A DNA stretch of 64,000 nt from Eleftheria terrae. Its GTDB lineage: Bacteria; Pseudomonadota; Gammaproteobacteria; Burkholderiales; Burkholderiaceae_C. The translations under genes were made by a program, and so were the position numbers. Shown here one piece after another: positions 18,841 through 27,600 of this stretch. The stretch spans positions 806,001 to 870,000 of the forward strand of contig NZ_CP106951.1 of assembly GCF_030419005.1 (NCBI RefSeq), read 5' to 3'. The notes beneath the pieces are model-generated. The model made no database searches. It was not told the DNA's origin and saw nothing but the letters and a program-made list of their open reading frames with translations. Position 1 is the stretch's first letter. Every line of letters starts with the position of its first letter.

Positions 18841-19537
18841 GACCGTCGATGCGGCCCTCCAGCCGGTCGCCGGCGACCACCGCGCCGACGCCCTCCGGCG
18901 TGCCGGAGAAGATCAGGTCGCCGGGTGCCAGGGTCCAGGCGGCCGACAGATGGGCAATGACCTCGGCCACGCTCCAGATGAGCTTGCCGGTGCGGCTGCT
19001 CTGGCGCAGCTCGCCGTTCACCCGCAGCTCGATGGCCGCGTCGTGGATGCCCGGCACGGCGGCCGCCGGCGTGATCGGGCCGATCGGCGCGGAGGCCTCG
19101 AAGGCCTTGCCGATGCACCAGGGCCGGCCCTGCTTCTTCATCTCGTTCTGCAGGTCGCGCCGCGTCATATCCAGCCCCACCGCATAGCCCCACACATGGG
19201 CCAGTGCGTCGGCCGGCGCAATGTCGCGGCCGCCCTTGCCGATGGCCACCACCAGCTCCAGTTCGTGGTGCAGGTTGCTGGTGAGCGGCGGGTACGGCAG
19301 CTCGCCGGCCTGGCCGTCGGCCACCACCAGCACCGCGTCGGCCGGCTTCATGAAGAAAAACGGCGCCTCGCGACCGGTGTGGCCCATCTCGATCGCATGC
19401 TCGACATAGTTGCGGCCCACGCAGTAGATGCGGTGCACCGGGAAGGCGCCGGCACCGCCAGCCACCGGGACACGGGGCACCAGGGGCGCCGGAATGACGT
19501 CATCCAAGGGTTTCTCCTGATCAGCAGACCCGTCCAT
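18809..19537 (-). CDS. Fumarylacetoacetate hydrolase (FAH) family protein, probably fumarylpyruvate hydrolase
   Basis: 242 residues. The FAH-fold signature IYCVGRNYVEHAIEMG is followed by FFFMKPADAV, the metal-binding Glu residues in HHELELVVAIG, and GYAVGLDMTRRDLQ. This subgroup includes the fumarylpyruvate hydrolase of the gentisate pathway and many uncharacterised acylpyruvases. Together with the nearby maleyl-isomerase it suggests aromatic ring breakdown, though no ring-cleaving dioxygenase is in the window. The start at 19537 is the ATG preceding DGSADQEKPL; the frame extends upstream without similarity. Confidence 0.85.
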   Translation of the reverse strand: MDGSADQEKPLDDVIPAPLVPRVPVAGGAGAFPVHRIYCVGRNYVEHAIEMGHTGREAPFFFMKPADAVLVVADGQAGELPYPPLTSNLHHELELVVAIGKGGRDIAPADALAHVWGYAVGLDMTRRDLQNEMKKQGRPWCIGKAFEASAPIGPITPAAAVPGIHDAAIELRVNGELRQSSRTGKLIWSVAEVIAHLSAAWTLAPGDLIFSGTPEGVGAVVAGDRLEGRIDGLSPLQLQVVA

Positions 19538-19563
19538 GCTACCGCCCCAACCTTGCGCGAGCC

Positions 19564-19590
19564 TTGATGCGGGGCGCCTCACGCTACACT
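19564..19590 (+). promoter_or_regulatory. Promoter for a possibly leaderless NUDIX transcript
   Basis: A -35-like TTGATG (19564-19569) and a -10-like TACACT (19585-19590) are separated by 15 nt. The -10 ends 7 nt before the ATG at 19598, so the transcript would start at or very near the start codon. The spacer is slightly short for a sigma-70 promoter. Confidence 0.4.
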
Positions 19591-19597
19591 GCCCGCC

Positions 19598-20143
19598 ATG
19601 CTCCACGCCCGACAAATCAAGCATTGCCGAGCCTGCGGCGCGGCCGTCCAGTACACCGTGCCGGCGGACGACAACCGCGACCGGGCGGTCTGCACCTCCT
19701 GCGCCACCATCCACTATGAGAACCCGCTGAATGTGGTGGGCACCGTGCCGGTATGGCAGGACCAGGTGCTGCTGTGTCGCCGCAACATCGAGCCGCGGTA
19801 CGGGCTGTGGACCTTGCCCGCCGGCTTCATGGAGCTTGGCGAGACCACCGAGCAGGGCGCGCTGCGCGAGACCGAGGAAGAGGCCGGCGCCAGCATCGAG
19901 CTCGAGGGCCTGTTCGCGCTGATGAACGTGGTGCGGGTCGGCCAGGTCCACCTGTTCTACCGCGCCCGGCTGCTCAACACCCACTTCAACCCCGGGCCCG
20001 AGACGATCGAGGCCCGCCTGTTCACCGAGGACGAGGTGCCCTGGGACGAGCTGGCCTTCAACACCGTGCGCGAGACGCTGAGGCTGTATTTTGCCGACAG
20101 GGCGAGGGGTCAATTTCCGATCCACACTGCCGATATCGCCTAG
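19598..20143 (+). CDS. NUDIX hydrolase with N-terminal zinc ribbon
   Basis: 181 residues. Two Cys-x-x-Cys pairs (HCRACG and CTSC) form a zinc ribbon like that of NudC-type NADH pyrophosphatases. The NUDIX box is present: GFMELGETTEQGALRETEEEAGA is the full element, of which the RETEEE core supplies the metal-binding glutamates. It probably hydrolyses a nucleoside diphosphate derivative; the substrate is unknown. The lapB gene starts 48 bp downstream on the same strand, but functional linkage to the adhesin system is not implied. Confidence 0.88.
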   Translation: MLHARQIKHCRACGAAVQYTVPADDNRDRAVCTSCATIHYENPLNVVGTVPVWQDQVLLCRRNIEPRYGLWTLPAGFMELGETTEQGALRETEEEAGASIELEGLFALMNVVRVGQVHLFYRARLLNTHFNPGPETIEARLFTEDEVPWDELAFNTVRETLRLYFADRARGQFPIHTADIA

Positions 20144-20178
20144 GAGTTCCTCCGACATCCTTCGCACGGGCCTTCGGC

Positions 20179-20184
20179 CACACT
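20179..20184 (+). promoter_or_regulatory. Weak -10-like box (CACACT) before lapB
   Basis: CACACT ends 7 nt before the lapB ATG at 20192, the same geometry as the TACACT boxes upstream of chrA, maiA and the NUDIX gene. There is no Shine-Dalgarno near the ATG and no convincing -35. Read-through from the NUDIX gene is an equally good explanation for lapB expression. Confidence 0.2.
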
Positions 20185-20191
20185 CCGCCTC

Positions 20192-22384
20192 ATGCAGTCC
20201 AACCCAGCGTCCCCTGCCGTCCCCGAGCGTCCGCCGGGCACGGCCGCGCGGCAGCGTGAAGACCTGATCCACCCCGATCCCCTGCTCGACTGCCTGATGG
20301 AGGTGTGCCGGCTGCATGGGCACTCAGCGTCCCGGGCCTCGCTGTCGGCCGGACTGCCGCTGGTGAAGGGGCGGCTCACGCTGGGCCTGGCCGAGCGCGC
20401 TGCGGCGCGCGCGGGCATGGCGTGCAAGCTGCAGCGCTGCGCGCTCGACAAGATCGACCCGGCACTGCTGCCGGCCATCCTGATCCTGCATGACGACGAA
20501 GCCTGCGTGCTGCTGGGCTGGGACGGCCCCGACGGCGCGGCGCGGGTGCTGTTGCCGGCGGGCGGCCAGGGTTCCGTGACGCTGGGCCGGGAGGAGCTGG
20601 CGCGCCGACATGCCGGGCTGGCGCTGTTCGTGCGGCCGCATTTCCGCTTCGACCAGCGCACGCCGCAGGTGCGCCAGGAGCGGGCCCGCCACTGGTTCTG
20701 GAGTGCCTTTGGCGAGCAGCGCTTCATCTACCGCGACGTGATGTGGGCGGCCCTGCTCGTGAACGTGTTCGCCCTCGCCTTCCCGCTGTTCTCGATGAAC
20801 GTCTACGACCGGGTGGTGCCGAACAACGCGGTCGAGACGCTGTGGGCCCTCGGCGTCGGCGTGGTGCTGGTCATCGGCGCCGACCTGGCCATGCGGCTGT
20901 TGCGCGGCCGCTTCGTCGACGAGGCCAGTGCCCGCATCGACGTGCAGATTTCCGCCGCTTTGATGGAGCGCGTGCTGGGCCTGCGCATGGAAAGCCGGCC
21001 CGAGTCGGTCGGCTCCTTCGCGTCCAACCTGCGCGGCTTCGAGCAGGTGCGGGACTTCATTGCCTCGTCCACCGTCACGGCGCTGATTGACCTGCCGTTT
21101 GCCCTGCTGTTCATCGCCACCATCGCCTGGATCTCGCCCTGGCTGGCGCTGCCGGTGGTGGCGGTCTTCGTGCTGGTGCTGGTGGCGGGCTACATCCTGC
21201 AGCACCGGCTGCATTCGCTGTCCGAGACGACCTACCGCGCCAGCGCGATGCGCAACGCCACCCTGATCGAGAGCCTGACCGGGCTGGAGACCATCAAGTC
21301 GCAGGGCGCCGAGGGCGTCATCCAGCGCAAGTGGGAGCGGGCCAACACCTTCCTGGCGGGCATCAACGTGCGCATGCGCGGCTTGTCGGCGGCGGCCATG
21401 TACAGCACCGCCTCGGCGCAGCAGCTGGTGTCGGTGGTGCTGATCTTTGCCGGCGTGTACCTGATCTCGGAACGCCAGCTGACCATGGGCGGGCTGATCG
21501 CCTGCACCATGCTGTCGGGCCGTGCGCTGGCCCCGGCCAGCCAGATCATCGGGCTGCTGATGCAGTACCAGGGCGTGCGTACCGCCATGGCGTCGCTGGA
21601 CCGCATCATGGAGCAACCGGTGGAGCGGCCGCTGGGCAGCACCTTCGTGCAGCGCAAGGAATTCAGCGGCGAGATCGAGTTTCGCAACGTGCGCTTTGCC
21701 TACCCCAACCGGCAGGACGCGGCGCTGGAAGGCGTCAGCTTCAAGATCAACCCGGGCGACCGGGTGGCGTTGATCGGCAAGGTGGGCTCGGGCAAGAGCA
21801 CGATCGAGAAGCTGATCCTGGGCCTCTATGCGCCCACCGAAGGGTCGGTGCTGCTCGACGGCATCGACCTGCGCCAGCTCGACCCGGCCGACGTGCGAGC
21901 CAACGTGGGCTGCGTTTCCCAGGACGTGACGCTGTTCTACGGCACGCTGCGCGAGAACATCACCTTCGGCCTGCCTTTCGCCGACGACTCCGCGGTGGTG
22001 GCGGCGGCCGAGGTGGCCGGCCTGAGCGAATTCATCAACCGCCATCCGCGCGGCTTCGACATGATGGTGGGCGAGCGCGGCGAATCACTGTCCGGCGGGC
22101 AGCGGCAGAGCGTGGGCATCGCGCGGGCGGTGCTGCACAACGCGCCGCTGCTGTTGCTGGACGAGCCGACCAGCGCCATGGACTTCTCGACCGAAGCGCA
22201 CATCAACCAGCGGCTGGCCCGGTATGCCGAGGGCAAGACGGTGGTGCTGGTGACGCACCGCACCTCGCTGCTGTCGCTGGTCAACCGCGTGATCGTGGTG
22301 GATGGCGGCAAGATCGTGGCCGACGGCCCGCGCGACCGCATCCTGGAAGCGCTGTCCACCGGCAAGATCGCGAGGGCGGCATGA
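20192..22384 (+). CDS. lapB: Type I secretion ABC transporter (permease/ATPase), LapB-like
   Basis: 730 residues with three parts. Residues about 25-150 form a C39-peptidase-like domain without an evident catalytic cysteine, as in substrate-docking domains of adhesin exporters. Residues about 170-470 hold the transmembrane domain. The nucleotide-binding domain follows, with Walker A GKVGSGKST (about 529-537), signature SLSGGQRQSVGIARA and Walker B LLLLDEPTSAMD. It energises export of the giant adhesin encoded downstream. Its last codon overlaps the lapC start (ATGA at 22381-22384). Confidence 0.93.
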   Translation: MQSNPASPAVPERPPGTAARQREDLIHPDPLLDCLMEVCRLHGHSASRASLSAGLPLVKGRLTLGLAERAAARAGMACKLQRCALDKIDPALLPAILILHDDEACVLLGWDGPDGAARVLLPAGGQGSVTLGREELARRHAGLALFVRPHFRFDQRTPQVRQERARHWFWSAFGEQRFIYRDVMWAALLVNVFALAFPLFSMNVYDRVVPNNAVETLWALGVGVVLVIGADLAMRLLRGRFVDEASARIDVQISAALMERVLGLRMESRPESVGSFASNLRGFEQVRDFIASSTVTALIDLPFALLFIATIAWISPWLALPVVAVFVLVLVAGYILQHRLHSLSETTYRASAMRNATLIESLTGLETIKSQGAEGVIQRKWERANTFLAGINVRMRGLSAAAMYSTASAQQLVSVVLIFAGVYLISERQLTMGGLIACTMLSGRALAPASQIIGLLMQYQGVRTAMASLDRIMEQPVERPLGSTFVQRKEFSGEIEFRNVRFAYPNRQDAALEGVSFKINPGDRVALIGKVGSGKSTIEKLILGLYAPTEGSVLLDGIDLRQLDPADVRANVGCVSQDVTLFYGTLRENITFGLPFADDSAVVAAAEVAGLSEFINRHPRGFDMMVGERGESLSGGQRQSVGIARAVLHNAPLLLLDEPTSAMDFSTEAHINQRLARYAEGKTVVLVTHRTSLLSLVNRVIVVDGGKIVADGPRDRILEALSTGKIARAA

Positions 22385-23829
22385 CGGACAAGGCGCAGCC
22401 CTCCTCCCGCCCCGGGCCGGCCGGCGGGCGGCTCATCGGTCTTGCCGGGCGGCTGGGCGGAGTGCTCACGGGCCTGGCCGACCGGGTGCTGGGCAAGGTG
22501 AGCCTGGAAGCCGAGGAAGAGCGCGCCGCCTACCGTGGCTTCGAGTTCGAGGCCGACGAAGTGATGGCGCGGCGTGACACCCAGCGAGCCCAGCGCATCG
22601 TGCGGGCGGCCGTGATCGTGGTGCTGCTGTTCATCGTCTGGGCGGCGCTCGCCCAGGTGGACGAGATGACGCGCGGCGAAGGCAAGGTCATCCCCTCGCG
22701 GCAGTTGCAGGTGCTGCAGTCGCTGGACGGCGGCGTGGTGGCCGAGATCCTGGTGCGCGAAGGCCAGCTGGTGGAGCCGAACCAGTTGCTGCTGCGCATC
22801 GACGAGACGCGGGCCGTCTCGGGCGTGGCTGAGAGCCAGTCGCAGACCAGCGCCTTGCAGGCACGCGCGGCCCGGCTGAAGGCGCTCGCCGAGGGCTCGC
22901 CCTTCGTGCCGCCCAAGCCGCTGGACGGGTCGCCCGACGAATTGCGCACCATCGAGGAAGAGCGGCGGCTCTATGAGTCGCGGGTGTCGGAGCTGGACAC
23001 CCTGCTCTCGATCAGCCGCCAGCAGCTGGCGCAGCGGCAGCAGGAGCTGAGCGAGGCCCGGGCACGGCGCGGTTCGGCCGAGCGCAGCCTGGATCTGGCG
23101 CAGCAGGAGCTGAACAAGACCCGCCCACTGCTGGCGTCCGGGGCGGTGTCGGAGGTGGAGATCCTGCGCCTGGAACGCGACGTGATCCGCTTCCGGGGCG
23201 AGGTGGAGCAGTCGGGCGCCCAGATCGCCCGGGTGCAGGCCGCGATCGGCGAGGCCCAGCGCAAGATCCAGGAAACCGAGATCACCTTCCGCAATGACGC
23301 GCGCAAGGAGTTGTCGGACGTGATGGCCAAGCTCAACGGCCTGAACCAGGGCGCGGTGGCACTGGCCGACAAGGTCGAGAAAGCCGCGGTGCGCTCGCCG
23401 GTGCGCGGGCGGGTGCAGCGCCTGCTGGCCAACACCGTGGGCGGCGTGGTGCAGCCGGGCAAGGACATCGTGGAGATCGTGCCGCTGGACGACGCCCTGC
23501 TACTGGAGGCCCGGGTGCTTCCGAAGGACATTGCCTTCATCCATCCAGGCCAGCGGGCCAAGGTGAAGCTGACCGCCTACGACTTCTCGATCTACGGCGG
23601 GCTCGACGGCCGGGTTGAGAACATCAGCCCGGACACCGTGGTGGACGAGCGTGGCAACGCCTTCTATGTGGTGCGGGTGCGCACAGACAAGCCGAATTTC
23701 AACGAGAAACTGCCGATCATTCCCGGCATGACGGCGGAGGTGGACATCCAGACCGGTCGCAAGACGGTGCTGTCCTACCTGTTGAAGCCCATCCTGCGCG
23801 GCAAGTCGGTGGCCTTGAGCGAGCGGTAG
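22381..23829 (+). CDS. lapC: Type I secretion membrane-fusion protein (HlyD family), LapC-like
   Basis: 482 residues. A cytoplasmic N-terminus of about 75 residues, one transmembrane helix (IVRAAVIVVLLFIVWAAL), a lipoyl-like segment starting GEGKVIPSRQLQVLQSLDGG, a long coiled-coil hairpin (about 165-320, rich in Glu, Arg and Gln) and a beta-barrel domain ending PGMTAEVDIQTG. It links the ABC transporter to the TolC-type channel. It is coupled to lapB by an ATGA overlap. The matching outer-membrane gene is not adjacent but lies at 53578-55110. Confidence 0.93.
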   Translation: MTDKAQPSSRPGPAGGRLIGLAGRLGGVLTGLADRVLGKVSLEAEEERAAYRGFEFEADEVMARRDTQRAQRIVRAAVIVVLLFIVWAALAQVDEMTRGEGKVIPSRQLQVLQSLDGGVVAEILVREGQLVEPNQLLLRIDETRAVSGVAESQSQTSALQARAARLKALAEGSPFVPPKPLDGSPDELRTIEEERRLYESRVSELDTLLSISRQQLAQRQQELSEARARRGSAERSLDLAQQELNKTRPLLASGAVSEVEILRLERDVIRFRGEVEQSGAQIARVQAAIGEAQRKIQETEITFRNDARKELSDVMAKLNGLNQGAVALADKVEKAAVRSPVRGRVQRLLANTVGGVVQPGKDIVEIVPLDDALLLEARVLPKDIAFIHPGQRAKVKLTAYDFSIYGGLDGRVENISPDTVVDERGNAFYVVRVRTDKPNFNEKLPIIPGMTAEVDIQTGRKTVLSYLLKPILRGKSVALSER

Positions 23830-24092
23830 CCTGGCGCTGACGCCCTGCCGCCGCGCGCCAGTCTCCGTGGGTTCGGCGGCGCCTGGTGCAGCCCCGGCTG
23901 CCAACTTGTTGGCACATTCGCGCGCAGCAGCGGCTTCTGTGTGCAGACCAGCTGCGCCCGCCCGGCGCGGGTTGGGGATTGTCGCTGCCACCGCCCCGCC
24001 CGCCTCAGCGCCCCTTGCGCGGTGGCGTGCGCAGGCCCGGCGCGAGTCCATCGGCGCCCAGCCGCAAGGCGGCAGTGGACCGCTCGTTTTCC

Positions 24093-24119
24093 TAAAGATC
24101 TCACGAAAACCGCCGTATT
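24093..24119 (+). promoter_or_regulatory. Sigma-28 (FliA)-like promoter upstream of the adhesin gene
   Basis: TAAAGATC (24093-24100), then exactly 11 nt, then GCCGTATT (24112-24119). The FliA consensus is TAAAGTTT-N11-GCCGATAA, so the conserved TAAAG and GCCG cores and the spacing match while the outer bases differ. It lies about 217 nt before the start codon. No flagellar gene is in the window to confirm the link. Confidence 0.4.
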
Positions 24120-24207
24120 TCCGGCTGAACTTGTCGCTGCCGCCGGAACACGGCACGCCAGCATCGACTCCATCCCTGGCGCTGCCGTGTTTCGACGGGA
24201 AAAGCCC

Positions 24208-24238
24208 CCAGTTTCGTGGACCCGATCACGAAAACTGG
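24208..24238. repeat. Imperfect inverted repeat (possible operator or mRNA hairpin)
   Basis: CCAGTTTCGTG (24208-24218) and CACGAAAACTGG (24227-24238) are complementary apart from one extra A, with an 8-nt gap. No T-run follows, so it does not look like a terminator. A third CACGAAAA lies at 24102-24109, inside the sigma-28-like promoter spacer, so the word may be a binding site. Confidence 0.4.
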
Positions 24239-24335
24239 CTGATGGCAAGCCCCTGCGGGGCGGCGAAGTTCACTATTCTGTAGCTGACTGTATCCAGCAG
24301 GCATCCGCCTGCGTTTCTGCCTCAAGGAAGTTCTT

Positions 24336-24677
24336 ATGGCCACCGCCTCCCCCACCCTGCTCGGCAAGGTTTCCGCGATTGTCGGCAAGGCGTATCTGCG
24401 GCTGCCTGACGGCGGCATGCGGGAGCTGAAGGTGGGCGACGTCATCCGTGAGGGGGACGTGGTGGTGGTGGCCGACAACGGCCGGGTGGAGATCACCGAC
24501 GAAGCCGGGGCGGTGTATGTGCCACGCAGCGGCGAGGCGCTGACGCTGGACGGGCTGGAGACGGCGCAGGCGGCGGATCGTGCGCGCGCGCTGGAGCCGG
24601 CGTCCGCCGCGGACATCGACCGCATCATCTCGGCGGTGGATGCGGGCACCAATCCCGACGAAGCGCCGGCGGCCGGG
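24336..24677 (+). other. LapA retention module and LapG cleavage site
   Basis: Residues 1-114 of the adhesin. The N-terminus (MATASPTLLGKVSAIVGKAY, then ELKVGDVIREGDVVV and VEITDEAG) matches the beta-helical retention module that plugs the outer-membrane channel. The tetrapeptide PAAG at residues 111-114 (24666-24677) has the di-alanine of LapG sites, where cleavage falls between the two alanines, and sits close to the position of the TAAG site (about 107-110) in P. fluorescens LapA. Confidence 0.75.
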
Positions 24678-27600
24678 CTGAGCGGCGACGGGTCGAGCGA
24701 TGGCTTCGGCCCCGGCCTGCGGGTGGAGCGGGTGAGCGAATCGGTGACGCCCGCAGCGCTGGAGACGCCGGCCGACACGGCGGGCACCGACCTCCCGGTG
24801 ACGCAAACAAGCCCTGCTGACCAGGCGCAGCAGGCCGACGCCACCGGTTCGACCGGGACGCCGACTGCGACGGCGCCCAGCATTTCGTCCGGTACGGGAG
24901 GGGTGCAGGAAGACCTGACGCTCGCGGCCGGCGGCACGCTGACGGCGACAGACGCCGACAATCCGGGCCTGGCATTCCTGCCGCAGCGCACGGCTGGCGC
25001 CCTCGGCACGCTGAGCGTGGCAAGCGACGGTCGCTGGGACTACCAGCTGGACAACTCATCGGCGCAAGGCCTGGCGGCAGGCGAGGTGCGCACCGAGAGT
25101 TTCACTGTGGCCTTGAACAACGGCTCGTCGACGACGGTGACCGTGACCGTGGCCGGCACCAACGACGGTCCCACCGTGGTGGGTGGCCTGCCCGGCGTCA
25201 GCGGCGTCGACGGTGGTGCGGTGCGCTTTGACACTGGAGCCGCTTTCACCGACGTCGACAACGGCGACGTGCTGGCCTACAGCGCGGACGGCTTGCCGGC
25301 CGGGCTGAGCATCGATCCGGTGACGGGCGTCATTTCCGGCACGCTCGCCAGCGACGCGAGTGGGGCCGGGCCGTATGCCGTGACCGTGACGGCGACCGAT
25401 CGCAGCGGCGCGGCGACCAGTCAGTCGTTTGAACTCGCGGTGGGCAACGTGGCGCCGGTCGGTGCCGACGCCAGCGCGACGACGGTGGAGGACCAAGCCG
25501 TGGCCGGGACGGTGACCGCCAGCGACGCCGACGGCGACAGCCTGAGCTTCGCCAAGACGGCCGAGCCGGCGCATGGCAGTGTGGTGGTGAATGCCGACGG
25601 CCGCTATGTCTATACGCCGAACGCAAATTTCCACGGTACCGACAGCTTCACGGTGCGGGTGAGCGACGGCCAAGGTGGCACCGACACGATGACCGTGAGG
25701 GTGACGGTGTCGCCGTCCAACGATGTGCCGGTGATCGTCGGCAGCCTGGGTGACCGCACGGGCACCGATGCCGCTCCGGTCTCGATTCCGACTGCAGGCG
25801 GCTTCGCTGATATCGACGCGGGCGACAAGCTCACCTATACCGCCACCGGCCTGCCGGCGGGCCTGAGCATTGACGCCACTACCGGTGTCATCTCCGGCAC
25901 GCTGTCGTCGGACGCCAGCGTTGCGGGCCCGTACCGCATCACCGTCACCGCTACCGATAGCGCCAACGCCACCGCAACTCAGACCTTCGAGCTGGCTGTC
26001 AACAATCCGGCGCCGGAAGGTGCGGATCAAGCCGTCACCGTGGCGGAAGACCAAGTGCTGACCGGCACCGTGACCGCCACCGACGCCGACAACGACACGC
26101 TGGTGTTCACCAAGGCCACCGACCCGGCCAACGGCACCGTCACCGTCAACAGCAACGGCAGCTACACCTACACGCCCAAGGCGGACTTCAACGGCACTGA
26201 CAGCTTCACCGTCAAGGTCGATGACGGCCAAGGTGGTGTGGATACGTTGACCGTCAAGGTCACCGTCTCTGCCGGCAACGATGCTCCGGTGATCGTTGGC
26301 AACCTGGCTGACCGCACGGGCACCGATGCTGCTCCGGTCTCCATTCCGACTGCAGGCGGCTTCACCGATATCGACGCGGGCGACCAGCTGACCTACACCG
26401 CCACCGGCTTGCCGGCGGGCCTGAGCATCGACGCCAACACGGGCGTCATCTCTGGCACGCTGTCGTCGGATGCCAGCGTTGCGGGTCCGTACCGCATCAC
26501 CGTCACCGCTACCGACAGCGCCAAGGCCACTGCAACTCAGACCTTTGAGCTGGCCGTCAACAACCCGACTCCTGAAGGTGCGGATCAGACCGCGACCGTT
26601 GCCGAAGACCAAGTCCTGACTGGCACCGTCACTGCCACGGACGCCGACAACGACACGCTGGTGTTCACCAAGGCCACCGACCCGGCCAACGGCACTGTCA
26701 CCGTCAACAGCAACGGCAGCTACACCTACACGCCCAAGGCGGACTTCAACGGCACTGACAGCTTCACCGTCAAGGTCGACGACGGCCAAGGTGGTGTGGA
26801 CACGTTGACCGTCAAGGTCACCGTCTCTGCTGGCAACGATGCTCCGGTGATCGTTGGCAACCTGGCTGACCGCACAGGCACCGACGCTGCTCCGGTCTCC
26901 ATTCCGACTGCAGGCGGCTTCGCCGATATCGACACGGGCGACCAGCTGACCTACACCGCGACCGGCCTGCCGGCGGGCTTGAGCATCGACACCAACACCG
27001 GTGTCATCTCTGGCACCCTGTCGTCGGATGCCAGCGTCTCCGGCCCGTACCGCATCACCGTCACGGCCACCGACAGCGCCAAGGCCACTGCAACTCAGAC
27101 CTTTGAGCTGGCCGTTAACAACCCGGCTCCCGAAGGTGCGGATCAGACCGCGACCGTTGCCGAAGACCAAGTGCTGACCGGCACCGTGACCGCCACCGAC
27201 GCCGACAACGACACGCTGGTGTTCACCAAGGCCATCGATCCGGCCAACGGCACCGTCACCGTCAACAGCAACGGCAGCTACACCTACACGCCCAAGGCGG
27301 ACTTCAACGGCACCGACAGCTTCACCGTCAAGGTCGACGACGGCCAAGGTGGTGTGGACACCTTGACCGTCAAGGTCACCGTCTCTGCTGGCAACGATGC
27401 TCCGGTGATCGTCGGCAACCTGGCTGACCGCACGGGCACCGATGCCGCTCCGGTCTCCATCGCCACCGCTGGCGGCTTCACCGATATCGACGCGGGCGAC
27501 CAGCTCACCTATACCGCCACCGGCTTGCCGGCGGGCCTGAGTATTGACGCCACTACCGGTGTCATCTCCGGCACGCTGTCGTCGGATGCCAGCGTCTCCG

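Larger units (their letters stand above)
23830..24335 (+). promoter_or_regulatory. 506-bp leader region of the giant adhesin gene
   Basis: No convincing gene is present. Visible elements in order: a dyad GCCAAC-TT-GTTGGC (23900-23913), a sigma-28-like promoter (24093-24119), an imperfect 11-bp inverted repeat (24208-24238), a hairpin GCAGGC-ATCC-GCCTGC (24297-24312) and an AAGGAAG ribosome site about 6 nt before the ATG at 24336. The long leader with several dyads suggests that adhesin transcription or translation is regulated separately from lapBC. Confidence 0.55.

Noticed and set aside
24243..24257. A sigma-54-like TGGCAAG...TGC sequence before the adhesin gene.
   Set aside because: The GG-to-GC spacing is one base short of the strict -24/-12 arrangement, and the -12 part lacks TTGCA.
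23867..24283. A 138-codon frame in the adhesin leader.
   Set aside because: Composition is Ala/Pro/Arg-rich without domain, it runs through the promoter and dyads, and has no ribosome site.
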